Shown: piece by piece, positions 7,903 through 16,569 of the stretch | Numbering within the stretch: the stretch's first letter is position 1 | Layout: every line of letters begins with the position of its first letter | Assembly (NCBI GenBank): GCA_036394195.1 | Contig: DASWFO010000306.1 | Span: 1 to 32,193 of the forward strand | Source: DATJPD01 sp036394195 | GTDB lineage: Bacteria > Pseudomonadota > Alphaproteobacteria > CACIAM-22H2 | Direction of reading: 5' to 3' | Length of the DNA stretch: 32,193 nt | Position numbers and translations under genes: made by a program | The notes under the pieces: model-generated | Told to the model about the DNA's origin: nothing | Seen by the model: the letters and a program-made list of their open reading frames with translations, nothing else | The model's database searches: none

Positions 7903-8898
7903 ATGTCGGTCTCGTTCGTCGTCACCGTCTACAACAAGCGGCCGTTTCTGCCGGTTGTCCTGCCGGCCGTGGCGGCGGAATGCCGGGACGTCGGCGGCGA
8001 GATCGTCATCGTCGACGACGGGTCGACCGACGGCTCGGGCGCGTTCCTGGATGAGTTCTGTGCCGGCAATCCCGCGTGCCGGCTGATCCGCCAGAAAAAC
8101 GCCGGTCCGCCCGCGGCGGTGACCGCCGGCTTGCGGGCGGCGGCCATGCCGTATGTCCGCCCGATCGATGCTGACGACATCCCGGTCCGCGGCAGCACGC
8201 GCGTTATGATGGCCGCTCTGGAGCGCACCGGCGCCGGGCTTGTCGGCGGCCAGAAACAGACCTACGACCTCCGGTCCCTCGACCCCGCGCTATTGCGGCC
8301 GATCGATCCGGCGGCCGGCGACAGCGCCGAGGTCGTCGCCGATCCGATCCACGACACGATCCGCAAGAACGACTTCGTCCCCAGCGTGATGCTGATGACG
8401 CGCCGCATCGCCCATGCCGTCGTGCCGGTCCCCGATATCAGCTACACCAGCCACGACTTCTACATCGTGGTGCGCGCCGCCCGGATCGCGCCGGTCGCGA
8501 AGCTCGGCGTCACGGTCTGCTACTTCGCGGTCGCGGCGGACAATCGGATGTCCGCGTCGGTCGCCGGCATGTACCACGACACGGTCATGGTCTCGCGCGC
8601 CTATATGCTGGGTCCCGAGGCCTGGAGCGGGCCGCATCGGCGCTATGCCATGCGCCGCATGGCCGGGCGGGCGCTGCTCTACGCCCGGCGGCATCGGCCG
8701 TTCGATCCGGCACGGTGGCTGGGGCTCTTCCTCGTCCGGCTCGCCGGATATCTGCCGCTCTACCCGCTGTTCCCGGCGCTCCTCAGCTACGTGGCGCGGA
8801 CCTACACGCCGAGCCTGGTGCGCCGTGCATCATCGCCGCATCTGGGCGTCGCAGCGGGCAAGGATCTCCACGACCTCACGGCCAAGACCAAGGCTTGA
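7903..8898 (+). CDS. Glycosyltransferase family 2
   Basis: A 331-residue GT-A enzyme. VSFVVTVYNKRPFLPVVL opens the nucleotide-binding domain, VDDGSTDGS (residues 37-45) is the standard uridine site, and D89-A-D91-D is the metal-binding DxD. A basic and hydrophobic C-terminal third (about residues 260-310, with LGLFLVRLAGYLPLYPLFP) suggests membrane association. It is the last gene of the rightward run, 17 nt after the previous stop. A TATAGT box at 7891-7896 lies just before its ATG, but no good -35 was found. Its last 69 bases overlap the 3' end of the oppositely oriented oxidoreductase gene, an unusually long convergent overlap. Confidence 0.9.
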   Translation: MSVSFVVTVYNKRPFLPVVLPAVAAECRDVGGEIVIVDDGSTDGSGAFLDEFCAGNPACRLIRQKNAGPPAAVTAGLRAAAMPYVRPIDADDIPVRGSTRVMMAALERTGAGLVGGQKQTYDLRSLDPALLRPIDPAAGDSAEVVADPIHDTIRKNDFVPSVMLMTRRIAHAVVPVPDISYTSHDFYIVVRAARIAPVAKLGVTVCYFAVAADNRMSASVAGMYHDTVMVSRAYMLGPEAWSGPHRRYAMRRMAGRALLYARRHRPFDPARWLGLFLVRLAGYLPLYPLFPALLSYVARTYTPSLVRRASSPHLGVAAGKDLHDLTAKTKA

Positions 8899-9759
8899 GT
8901 CGGAGCGGCGGCCGAACCGGACGGCGCTTGCGAATTCGCGGACCAGGGTGGTCAGGGGCAGCTCCGCTTCGTGCGACACCGGGCGCTCGTCGGAGCCGAT
9001 CCGGCGCATGAGCTTGTCCGGCGCCAGGTCGTCGAACACGAGGCCGCCTTTCTCGCCTTGCACCTCGAGCCGGCGGCGCTTCGGCCGGAACAGGTTGCCG
9101 ACGCGGATCTGGGCGGTGATGTTGCGCGGAAAGGCGAGCTCGATCAGATAGCGCTCGCCAAAGCCGTTCTCGACCGCCTCGCGCACCTCGCATCGCGCCG
9201 TGGCACGGGTCGGCGACGCCTCCAGCAGATCGAGGCACATCGAGATGTCGTGCGGCGCCCAATCCCACAGCGCCGTGACGTCGGGACGGAACAGCCCCCA
9301 GCTGCCTGAATTGGTGACGATGCGGCGCACCGGCCCGATCTCCGGCAGCGACCGCTTCAGCTTGCGGAAGGCGGCATTGAACAGCTGGGTGTGGCCGACC
9401 ATGGCAAGAACGTTGCGCGCGCGGCTCTTCTGCTCGAGCGCCTGGGCCGTCTCCGGCGACAGGGTCAGCGGCTTCTCGATCAGCACCGGCTTCTTCGCAT
9501 CGATGGCGGCGTCGGCCATCTCGGCATGGAGGCGGGGCGGGGTGGCGACGATCACGGCATCGACGTCGCCGGCACTCACCACGTCGCCCCAGTTCTCGGA
9601 AATCCGGCACTCCGGCGGCACGAGGGTCCGGCTGGCCGGGTTCCGGCTCCCGAGCGCGGTCAGGCGGATGCCGGGGACGAGCTTGAACGTCTCGATATAG
9701 CGCTGACCCCAGCGGCCAGCCCCGAGCAGCCCTATGCGGATCTCAGCCTCGTCGTTCAT
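8830..9759 (-). CDS. Gfo/Idh/MocA family sugar oxidoreductase
   Basis: A 309-residue NAD(P)-dependent dehydrogenase. GLLGAGRWGQRY (residues 10-21) is the Rossmann loop, VATPPRLHAEMADAAI the second strand block, and EKPLTLS (95-101) carries the family lysine. WDWAPHDISMCLDLL holds the usual DxxxH-like catalytic region. Members oxidise or reduce sugar hydroxyl or keto groups; in deoxysugar pathways MocA-type enzymes act as 3-ketoreductases. It is the last gene of a leftward operon with a dehydratase, a cupin and a C-methyltransferase, which supports nucleotide-sugar tailoring. The start at 9759 has only a weak AAGG upstream. Confidence 0.9.
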   Translation of the reverse strand: MNDEAEIRIGLLGAGRWGQRYIETFKLVPGIRLTALGSRNPASRTLVPPECRISENWGDVVSAGDVDAVIVATPPRLHAEMADAAIDAKKPVLIEKPLTLSPETAQALEQKSRARNVLAMVGHTQLFNAAFRKLKRSLPEIGPVRRIVTNSGSWGLFRPDVTALWDWAPHDISMCLDLLEASPTRATARCEVREAVENGFGERYLIELAFPRNITAQIRVGNLFRPKRRRLEVQGEKGGLVFDDLAPDKLMRRIGSDERPVSHEAELPLTTLVREFASAVRFGRRSDSSLGLGREVVEILARCDAQMRR

Positions 9760-9794
9760 GCGCAGCCTTGCCTGGCAGCCGGCGGCCGGCCAGA

Positions 9795-9812
9795 GGGTTC
9801 AGTATAGAACCC
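9795..9812. other. Small hairpin between methyltransferase and oxidoreductase genes
   Basis: GGGTTC (9795-9800), a six-base loop, and GAACCC (9807-9812) form a perfect 6-bp stem directly after the methyltransferase stop. On the minus strand the loop reads TATACT, a good -10 hexamer, but no matching -35 was found. It could be a processing or partial termination hairpin or an internal promoter; no U-tract follows. Confidence 0.35.
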
Positions 9813-11057
9813 CTAATGGACCGATAGCTGTGGCAAAGGGACGATAAAGTGGCCCCCGCCGGCGCGGAAGGCCGCGTGCTTGGCCATGATCGCGTCGGCG
9901 AAATTCCACGCCAGCATCACCAGATAGTCCGGGCGGCGCTCGTAGATCGTGCCGACCGACAGCACCGGGACGTGCAGGCCCGGGCTGAACAGCCCTGTTT
10001 TCAAGGGGCTATCGTCCACGATGTACTCGATCACGCGGGCATCGAGGCCGAAATGGTACATGAGCGTGGTCGCCTTGGCGGGCGCGCCATAGGCGGCGAT
10101 GCGCTTGCCCTGACGCTTGATGTCGGCCAGCAAGGTCGTCAGTTCGGCGCGGCAGCGGTCGATCCGGGCAGCATAGCCGCGGAACGTCTCCGGCCGGTCC
10201 AGGCCGATCTGTCGCTCGTAGGCCTCCAGCGCGTCCAGGCCGGGGCTGACCGGGTGCGCGCCCGGCCGGCCGGCGAAGCCCCGCAGCGCACCACCCTGGA
10301 TGTCGACCCGCGCCGCGTCGAACAGCTCCAGCCCATTTTTGGCGAAGAACCGGCGCAGCGGGCCGACGCGGTGATAGTCGATATGCTCGTGATACATGGT
10401 GTCGAAAAGCGTCTTTTCGTACACGTCCACGAGATAGCCGGACTCGAACACGAACACGCCGTCCGGGCCGAGCAGCTCGCCCACACCCTGGATCAGCCCT
10501 TCCATGTCGGCGACATGCGCGAACACGTGGTTCGCCGCGACCACCTTCGCCGGCCCGTGCTCCGTGCGGATGCGCCGGGCGGTCTCGACATTGAAGAAGG
10601 CGGGCAGAGTCGGCACGCCCGACGCGTTCGCCTGGGCGGCGATGTTGCGCGCCGGATCGACGCCGAGCACCGAAAGCCCGGCGTCCTTGAAGGGGCGCAG
10701 GAACGTGCCGTCGTTCGAGCCGGCTTCGACGACGAATTGGCCGGGCCGAAGCTGCAGCCGGTCAATCACGGCCTGGGCGTGGGCGCGCAGATGCGCGACC
10801 ATCACCGGCGCGGCCCCCGACGTGTACACATAATGCGCGAACAGGTACTCCGGATCGACGATGTCGACGAGCTGCAGATGCCCGCAGTCGCGGCAGAGAT
10901 GGACGTCAAGCGGGAAGACCGGCTGCTTCTCCTGCAGCCGCTCCGGCGGCACGAACGAGTTCGCGGGCGGCGTCGGCGTCAGCGACAGCACTGGTTCGAG
11001 CTTGCGGCTGCCGCACAGCCGGCAGGCCTCGTTGCGATGGTAGAGGGAAGCGGCCAT
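9813..11057 (-). CDS. Zinc-containing SAM-dependent C-methyltransferase (NDP-sugar type)
   Basis: A 414-residue three-part protein. The N-terminus has a zinc knuckle, C12-x2-C15 and C55-x2-C58. The central Rossmann methyltransferase domain carries the SAM loop EAGSNDG (residues 111-117) and the YHEHIDYH segment that supplies the catalytic His/Tyr in this family. The C-terminal domain contains GAPAKATTL and YIVDDSPLKTG. This architecture is shared with TylC3/NovU/EryBIII-type enzymes, which transfer methyl to a carbon next to a keto group of an NDP-4-keto-6-deoxysugar. The neighbouring 4,6-dehydratase could supply such a substrate. It lies 16 nt after the cupin gene. Confidence 0.91.
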   Translation of the reverse strand: MAASLYHRNEACRLCGSRKLEPVLSLTPTPPANSFVPPERLQEKQPVFPLDVHLCRDCGHLQLVDIVDPEYLFAHYVYTSGAAPVMVAHLRAHAQAVIDRLQLRPGQFVVEAGSNDGTFLRPFKDAGLSVLGVDPARNIAAQANASGVPTLPAFFNVETARRIRTEHGPAKVVAANHVFAHVADMEGLIQGVGELLGPDGVFVFESGYLVDVYEKTLFDTMYHEHIDYHRVGPLRRFFAKNGLELFDAARVDIQGGALRGFAGRPGAHPVSPGLDALEAYERQIGLDRPETFRGYAARIDRCRAELTTLLADIKRQGKRIAAYGAPAKATTLMYHFGLDARVIEYIVDDSPLKTGLFSPGLHVPVLSVGTIYERRPDYLVMLAWNFADAIMAKHAAFRAGGGHFIVPLPQLSVH

Positions 11058-11073
11058 CGGCCGGCGCCGGAGC

Positions 11074-11499
11074 TTAAGACTTGGGCTTGATCAGCTCGAC
11101 CCGCACCAGATCTTCTTCGTACGAGGTCTGATCGCGCGGCCCGCCCGCGATGTTCACGAACATCGAATCCTCGAGATACTCCACCGCGTGCTCGACCAGC
11201 GGCGGCGTGTAGACGAGCTGCCCGGCGCGGATGAGCAGGAATTTCGGCTCGATCTTCAGGCCGACCGGCCGATAGAAGTATTTCATCGTGCCGCTGACCA
11301 GATACATATAGTGCCAGTCGGCGCGGTGATAGTGGTTGGCGCGGATGGCGCCCGCTTTCGAGGTGATGACCTGCACCGCCTGGACGTCCGCCTGCACCAG
11401 GGTCTGGATCGCGCCGCGTGCGTCGACGAACGCCGCCGGCAGCTCGACCATGGGTCCTCCTGGCCCTTCCTTGGGCGCGGGCGAGTGCGGGCGGCTCAT
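11074..11499 (-). CDS. Cupin-fold protein, probable sugar-pathway isomerase or epimerase
   Basis: A 141-residue single-domain cupin. The first cupin motif appears as N55-H-Y-H58-R-A-D-W-H63 followed by YLVSG, and the second as LVYTPPLVEHAVEYLED with H104. It resembles small sugar-nucleotide cupins (3,4-ketoisomerase or epimerase type) in size and context but lacks the RmlC signature, so the reaction is not assigned. ATG 11499 is supported by AGGAG five bases upstream; a later Met at residue 17 (MVELPAAF) is nearer the usual domain start. It lies between the dehydratase (33 nt upstream) and the C-methyltransferase (16 nt downstream). Confidence 0.82.
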   Translation of the reverse strand: MSRPHSPAPKEGPGGPMVELPAAFVDARGAIQTLVQADVQAVQVITSKAGAIRANHYHRADWHYMYLVSGTMKYFYRPVGLKIEPKFLLIRAGQLVYTPPLVEHAVEYLEDSMFVNIAGGPRDQTSYEEDLVRVELIKPKS

Positions 11500-11532
11500 G
11501 GCGTCTCCTGGCGTGGTGCTGGTCGGGGCGGT

Positions 11533-12477
11533 TCAGAGGAAGCGGCTGAAATCGATTTCGAACGCGATCTTGCGCAGCTCTTCCATCATGTTCGTGCGCT
11601 TCGGCGCCCAGCCGAGCGCGCGGATGCGCGAGTCATCGAGGCTGTAGCGCAGGTCCTGGCCGACGCGGTTGGCCACCGGCTTGATCGCCTTGTCCTCCGG
11701 CACGTCCATGATCTTCGCCATCATGCGCAGCACGTCGATGTTCGGAAGCTCGACCGGTCCGCACACGTTGTACGTGGAATTCGCCTGACCCTTGTCGATC
11801 ATGGTCAGGATCGCGTCGACCGTATCTTCGACGTGCAGCCAGGACCGGCGATAGGTGCCGTCGCCCTGCATCAGGGCCGGCATGCCGCGCTGCATGCGCC
11901 AGAACGATTTCGGGATCAGCTTTTCGGGATACTGGTGCATCCCGTAATTATTGCTCATCCGCACGATCATGTAGCGCACGCCATAGGTCCGCGCCCAGCC
12001 GAACACCAGCATGTCCGCCGCCGCCTTGCTCGCGGAATAGGGATTCGACGGGCGCAGCGGATCGGTCTCCTTGTGGACTCCGTCGATGATGTCGCCGTAC
12101 ACCTCGTCGGTGCTGACCTGCACGAACAGCGGCGCCTCGTGCGGGTAGCGCGCGCGGGTCAGCTCCAGGAGGCGCTGCACGCCCATGAAATTCGAATGGC
12201 AGAACTGCCGGTTGTCGGCGATCGAGTTGTCCACATGCGATTCGGCGGCGAAATTGATCACCACGTCGCTTTCCGGAAGATGCGTCAGCGCCGCGACGTC
12301 CTCGCGGATGTGGCGGTAATTCGTATTATCCTGAAACTCCTTCATCGCGACCCGGTCGGCGGCGTAGTTGACGACGTCGACATTGGTGACGAAATGTCCG
12401 AGTTTCAGGCAGCGCGCGACGAAATGCTTGCCGATGAAGCCAAGCCCGCCGGTGACCAGGAAAATCTTGCCTTTCAC
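11533..12477 (-). CDS. rfbB: NDP-glucose 4,6-dehydratase family (RmlB/RfbB-like)
   Basis: A short-chain dehydrogenase of about 314 residues. From the chosen start it reads VKGKIFLVTGGLGFIGKH, the NAD-binding loop. AAESHVDNSI, STDEVYGD (with the Asp-Glu pair that drives water elimination), PYSASKAAAD (the Tyr-x3-Lys) and SNNYGMHQYPEKLIP are RmlB hallmarks. It converts an NDP-hexose to the 4-keto-6-deoxy sugar; the nucleotide is unproven. GTG 12477 is preferred because the Rossmann loop follows at once and AGGGG lies ten bases before it; an ATG at 12555 would add 26 residues. It is first in the leftward operon. No rmlA, rmlC or rmlD is present here. Confidence 0.9.
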   Translation of the reverse strand: MKGKIFLVTGGLGFIGKHFVARCLKLGHFVTNVDVVNYAADRVAMKEFQDNTNYRHIREDVAALTHLPESDVVINFAAESHVDNSIADNRQFCHSNFMGVQRLLELTRARYPHEAPLFVQVSTDEVYGDIIDGVHKETDPLRPSNPYSASKAAADMLVFGWARTYGVRYMIVRMSNNYGMHQYPEKLIPKSFWRMQRGMPALMQGDGTYRRSWLHVEDTVDAILTMIDKGQANSTYNVCGPVELPNIDVLRMMAKIMDVPEDKAIKPVANRVGQDLRYSLDDSRIRALGWAPKRTNMMEELRKIAFEIDFSRFL

Positions 12478-12783
12478 GCCGGTGCGACCCCTAAGCTTGA
12501 GTTTCGGTCCGACCGATAGCACACCCTCGCACCCGGCCGAAATCGGCAAGAACATGGCTCATTTGGTGGATTCCCGTCAATCGATCCGTAGTCCGGATGC
12601 CCAAACAATTCGGCCGATTTGCAAGCGGTTTTCGGCCGGCGGCGTCGGATTTACCGCTCCCGCGAGCATCTTATTGCCAAGACCCGCGATATCGTCGACA
12701 ACCGGCGGCGTGATGTTCAGCTCATTGCCCCCGGCGCCGCGATCCGGCCTCGCGACCCGGATCACCAGCACCATGATCGCGTG
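12478..12783. promoter_or_regulatory. Divergent control region between dehydratase operon and asnB
   Basis: This stretch separates two divergent operons and should hold both promoters; no hexamer pair is convincing. It contains a 7-bp inverted repeat, CGGCCGA at 12611-12617 and TCGGCCG at 12632-12638 with 14 bases between, which could be an operator or hairpin. The asnB reading frame is open back to 12619, but that extension would put the required N-terminal cysteine inside the protein, so it is treated as non-coding. Confidence 0.4.
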
Positions 12784-14547
12784 ATGTGCGGCATCGGCGG
12801 CATCATGACCTTCGGCCGACAAGGGCCGTCGGTTGACTGGCTGCGCCGGCTAGCGCAGGCGCTGGCGCATCGCGGTCCCGACGGCCAGCACGAATATCGC
12901 AACGGTAATGTCGGCATGATCCACAACCGGCTGGCGATCATCGATCTCGCCACCGGCGACCAGCCGATTTACGAGCCCGGTGGTGCTGCCGTGGTGGCGA
13001 ACGGCGAGATCTACAATTACGTCGAGCTGCGCCAGGAGTTGCGCGGCGTCAATTTCGCCACGCAATCGGATTGCGAGCCGCCGCTCATCCTCTACCGCCG
13101 CCACGGCCTCGATTTCGTCGATCGCCTGCGTGGGATGTATGCGCTGGCGATCCACGATCCGCGCGCCGGCCGGCTGATCCTGGCGCGCGATCCGTTTGGC
13201 ATCAAGCCGCTGTATTACGCCCAGACCTCGCACGGGTTCGCCTTTGCCTCGGAGCCGCAGGCTCTGATTGCGACCGGTCTCGTCCGGCTCGAGATCGACC
13301 CCGCCCGGCGGGCCGAGTTGCTGGAGCTGCAGTTCACGACCCGGGCGGAGACGATTTTCCAGGGCATCAACCGCGTGCTGCCGGGCGAGACGATCGTGGT
13401 GTCGGATGGGCGGATCATCGAGCGGCGCCGGCGCCCCGCATTGCCGGGCAAGGGCCCGGAGCCGCGCGAGCTCGATGACGCGCTCGCGGTGCTCGACACC
13501 GTGATCGAGGACAGCGTGCGCGTTCACCAGCGCTCGGATGTGCCGTACGGCATGTTCCTTTCGGGCGGCATCGATTCCTCGGTCATCCTGGCGCAGATGG
13601 CGCGGCTCAACCCGCGGCCGGTGGTGGCGTTCACCGCCTGGTTTCCGGACAGCGCGGTGGCCGACGAGCGGCCGGCGGCCGAGGCGGTCGCGCGGGCGGT
13701 GTCGGCCGAGCACGTCGAGGTCCCGGTCCGCGAGCAGGATTTCTGGTCCGTGCTGCCGAAAGTCGCGGCCATCATGGACGACCCGGTCGCCGATTACGCC
13801 TGCGTCCCGACCTACATGCTGGGCGAGCGGGCGCGCGCGGCGGGGCTGAAGGTCGTCCTCTCGGGCGAGGGCGGAGACGAGATGTTCGCCGGCTACGGCC
13901 GCTACCGCAGCGGGCTCCGGCCGTGGTGGCTGGGCGGCAGGATCATGCGGCGGCGCGGCACGTTCGACGGCCTCGACGTGCTGCGCGAGCGCAGCCCGAG
14001 CTGGCGCGACGGAATCGAGGGGGCGGAGCTCACCGAGCGCATCGACGGACGGACCCGGCTCCAGATCGCCCAGGCGGTCGACTGTGCGGACTGGCTGCCG
14101 CACGATCTGCTGATCAAGGTGGACCGCTGTCTCATGGCGCACGGTGTGGAAGGACGTACGCCGTTCCTCGACCCGGCGGTGGCAGAGTTTGCCTTCCGGC
14201 TGCCCGATCGCCTGAAGGTGCGCGGCGGCCAGGGCAAATGGCTGCTGCGCCGGTGGCTCGAGCGCGCGGTACCGGCCGCGGCCAACGCGGCACCCAAGCG
14301 CGGGTTCACGGTTCCAGTGGCGACCTGGATCGCCGCCGAGGCGTCCCGCCTCGGACCGCTGGTCGCCGCCCAGCCCTCCATCGCGGAGCTGGCGTCGGCC
14401 GATGCGGTGGTCAGGCTGTTCCGGTCCGGCGATAAGCATGCTGGCTTTGCGGCGTGGACTCTGCTCTTCTATGCCTTATGGCATCGCCGGCACGTCCAGG
14501 GACGGCCGGCCGAGGGGGATGTCTTCGAGTGTCTGGCTTCGACGTAA
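12784..14547 (+). CDS. asnB: Glutamine-dependent asparagine synthetase-type amidotransferase
   Basis: 587 residues from ATG 12784, chosen because it makes Cys2 the N-terminal nucleophile after Met removal (MCGIGG). Domain 1 is a class II glutaminase: RGPDG, the HNRLAIIDL block, and NGEIYNY. Domain 2 is the ATP pyrophosphatase synthetase domain with the SGGIDSS loop at residues 260-266 and later GEGGDEMFAGYGRYR. AsnB-type enzymes make asparagine, but copies inside polysaccharide loci often amidate sugar acids or other acceptors. This one faces the sugar-modification operon and is followed after seven bases by pyrC. No clear ribosome binding site precedes the ATG. Confidence 0.93.
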   Translation: MCGIGGIMTFGRQGPSVDWLRRLAQALAHRGPDGQHEYRNGNVGMIHNRLAIIDLATGDQPIYEPGGAAVVANGEIYNYVELRQELRGVNFATQSDCEPPLILYRRHGLDFVDRLRGMYALAIHDPRAGRLILARDPFGIKPLYYAQTSHGFAFASEPQALIATGLVRLEIDPARRAELLELQFTTRAETIFQGINRVLPGETIVVSDGRIIERRRRPALPGKGPEPRELDDALAVLDTVIEDSVRVHQRSDVPYGMFLSGGIDSSVILAQMARLNPRPVVAFTAWFPDSAVADERPAAEAVARAVSAEHVEVPVREQDFWSVLPKVAAIMDDPVADYACVPTYMLGERARAAGLKVVLSGEGGDEMFAGYGRYRSGLRPWWLGGRIMRRRGTFDGLDVLRERSPSWRDGIEGAELTERIDGRTRLQIAQAVDCADWLPHDLLIKVDRCLMAHGVEGRTPFLDPAVAEFAFRLPDRLKVRGGQGKWLLRRWLERAVPAAANAAPKRGFTVPVATWIAAEASRLGPLVAAQPSIAELASADAVVRLFRSGDKHAGFAAWTLLFYALWHRRHVQGRPAEGDVFECLAST

Positions 14548-14554
14548 GCGACGC

Positions 14555-15634
14555 ATGACCGAACGGCTGGTCCTTCGCCAACCCGACGATTGGCACGTTC
14601 ATCTGCGCGACGGAGACATGCTGGCGCTGACCGTTCCGCATACGGCCCGCCAGTTCCGTCGCGCCATCGTCATGCCGAACCTCGTCCCGCCGGTGACCAC
14701 CGCCGCCGCGGCCGCCGCCTATCGCAGCCGTATCCAGAAAGCGATTCCGGCCGGCGTCGAATTCACGCCGCTCACCACGTGCTATCTGACCGACATGAGC
14801 GAGCCGGCCGAGATCAAGCAGGGCTGGGAGCAAGGTGTGTTCTCGGCGGCGAAGCTCTATCCCGCGCACGCCACCACGAACTCGGCGCAGGGTGTCACCG
14901 ACCCGGCGCGGCTGTGGGACGTGTTCGCGATCATGCAGCGCCTGGGCATGCCGCTGCTCATCCACGGCGAGGTGTCGGACCCGAATGTCGACATCTTCGA
15001 CCGCGAGAACGTCTTCATCGACCGCGTGCTCACGCGGCTGCTCGATGACTTCCCCGATTTGAAGGTCGTGCTCGAGCACATCACGACCGCGGAGGCCGTC
15101 GACTTCATTCTCGGCGCCAGCGCCAATGTGGCCGCGACGATCACGCCGCACCATCTGGTGATCAACCGCAACTCGATGTTCCAGGGCGGGATCCGGCCGC
15201 ATCTCTTTTGCCTGCCGATCGCGAAGCGCGAGCGGCACCGCCGGGCGCTGCGCCGCGCCGCGGTCTCGGGAAATCCGAAGTTCTTCCTCGGCACCGATTC
15301 GGCGCCGCATCAGGTCAGCCTGAAAGAGAGCGCTTGCGGCTGCGCCGGCATATTCAACGCGCCTTACGCGCTCGAGACCTACGCCCGCGTCTTCGAGGAA
15401 GAGAAGGCGCTGGACCGCCTCGAAGGGTTCGCGTCGATTTACGGCCCGCATTTCTACGGTCTGCCCGTCAACCAGGGCTATGTGGTGCTGGAGCGCCGCA
15501 CCGTCGAGGTGCCGGAGGTGCTGACCGGCCCCGGGGGGCAGCGGGTCGCGGCGTTCCTCGGCGGCACCCAGCTCGGCTGGCATTTTGCCGGCACCGCCGC
15601 GGCGGAGATGCAGCGGGCGCGCCCCGTCGCCTGA
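14555..15634 (+). CDS. pyrC: Dihydroorotase, class II
   Basis: A 359-residue zinc amidohydrolase that closes N-carbamoyl-aspartate to dihydroorotate in pyrimidine synthesis. All metal-site elements are visible: WH14-V-H16-LRD, the carboxylated lysine K100 in SAAKLYPAHATTNS, HGEV, LEHITT, and GTDSAPH with the catalytic Asp. The size matches the E. coli PyrC type. The frame is open into asnB, but homology starts at MTERLVLRQPDDWH, so ATG 14555 is used, seven bases after the asnB stop. It is therefore probably read through from asnB, an odd pairing of a housekeeping gene with a glycan locus. Confidence 0.95.
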   Translation: MTERLVLRQPDDWHVHLRDGDMLALTVPHTARQFRRAIVMPNLVPPVTTAAAAAAYRSRIQKAIPAGVEFTPLTTCYLTDMSEPAEIKQGWEQGVFSAAKLYPAHATTNSAQGVTDPARLWDVFAIMQRLGMPLLIHGEVSDPNVDIFDRENVFIDRVLTRLLDDFPDLKVVLEHITTAEAVDFILGASANVAATITPHHLVINRNSMFQGGIRPHLFCLPIAKRERHRRALRRAAVSGNPKFFLGTDSAPHQVSLKESACGCAGIFNAPYALETYARVFEEEKALDRLEGFASIYGPHFYGLPVNQGYVVLERRTVEVPEVLTGPGGQRVAAFLGGTQLGWHFAGTAAAEMQRARPVA

Positions 15635-15649
15635 GTCTCCGGCGGTCGA

Positions 15650-15678
15650 TTGACCGCTTGCGCGGCAGTTCGTAGATT
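15650..15678 (+). promoter_or_regulatory. Probable sigma-70 promoter of nadC
   Basis: TTGACC (15650-15655), 17-base spacer, TAGATT (15673-15678), placing the start of transcription near 15685 and leaving a leader of about 40 bases before the nadC GTG. The hexamers match consensus at five and four of six bases. A GGGAG ribosome binding site lies at 15716-15720. Confidence 0.6.
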
Positions 15679-15726
15679 CTACCTTTCCACCGAAAATACG
15701 CCTCCGACGGCGCGCGGGAGCATTTC

Positions 15727-16569
15727 GTGATCGATCCTCTGATCGTCGAAGACCTGATCGAGCGGGCCTTGACCGAAGACATCGGCTTTTGCGATCTGAC
15801 CAGCGAGCTGGTCATCCCCGCAAATGCCCGGGCGGATTTCCTGATCAACACCCGGCAGGACATCATGGTCGCCGGCATCGGCATTGCGGCCCAGGTGTTC
15901 CATCGCCGGGTGCCCGAGGCGAAGTTCGAGACCTTCGTCCAGGACGGCGAACGCGCCTCGCGCGGCGCCAGGCTCGCCCGCGTCACCGGCCCGGCCCGCG
16001 GGCTACTCAGCGCCGAGCGGACCGCGCTCAATATTCTTCAGCACCTGTCGGGTATCGCGACCGAGACCGCGAAATACGTCGAGAAGATCAAGGGCACGAA
16101 AGCGGTGCTGATCGACACGCGCAAAACCCATCCGGGCTTGCGCGCGGTCGAGAAGCACGCGACGTGGCTCGGCGGGGCCCGCAATCACCGGCTGCGGCTC
16201 GACGACGGGGTCCTGATCAAGGACAACCACATCAGCGTCTGCGGCTCGATCAAGGCGGCGGTCGCCAAGGCGAAGGCGGGCGTGCCGGTGCTGACTCGCG
16301 TCGAGGTCGAATGCGACCGGCTCGATCAGGTGCGCGAGGCGGTCGAGGCGGGCGCCGACATGATCCTGCTCGACAACATGGACGCGGCCACCATGCGCGA
16401 GGCGGTGAAGATCTCCGGCGGCCGGGTGCCGCTCGAAGCGTCGGGCGGAATCAACTTCGACACCATCCGTGAGAAGGCGGAGAGCGGCGTCGACTACATT
16501 TCGGTCGGCCGCATCACCCAGTCCTCTCCGGCCGTCGACATCGGCCTCGACGTGACGATTACGACGTGA
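15727..16569 (+). CDS. nadC: Nicotinate-nucleotide pyrophosphorylase (carboxylating)
   Basis: A 280-residue quinolinate phosphoribosyltransferase, forming nicotinate mononucleotide from quinolinate and PRPP in de novo NAD synthesis. Family blocks are ALTEDIGFCDLTS, LSAERTALNILQHLSGIAT, DTRKTHPGLRAVEKHA (PRPP and substrate arginines), ARNHRLRLDDGVLIKDNHI, EVEC and LEASGGI. The GTG start is fixed by GGGAG six bases before it. The nadA and nadB genes are not in the window. The stop overlaps the next gene in a GTGA junction, indicating coupled translation with a LOG-family protein. Confidence 0.95.
   Translation: MIDPLIVEDLIERALTEDIGFCDLTSELVIPANARADFLINTRQDIMVAGIGIAAQVFHRRVPEAKFETFVQDGERASRGARLARVTGPARGLLSAERTALNILQHLSGIATETAKYVEKIKGTKAVLIDTRKTHPGLRAVEKHATWLGGARNHRLRLDDGVLIKDNHISVCGSIKAAVAKAKAGVPVLTRVEVECDRLDQVREAVEAGADMILLDNMDAATMREAVKISGGRVPLEASGGINFDTIREKAESGVDYISVGRITQSSPAVDIGLDVTITT

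Noticed and set aside
12850..14439. A 529-residue frame antisense to asnB
   Set aside because: A shadow of a well-conserved enzyme, with no motif of its own.
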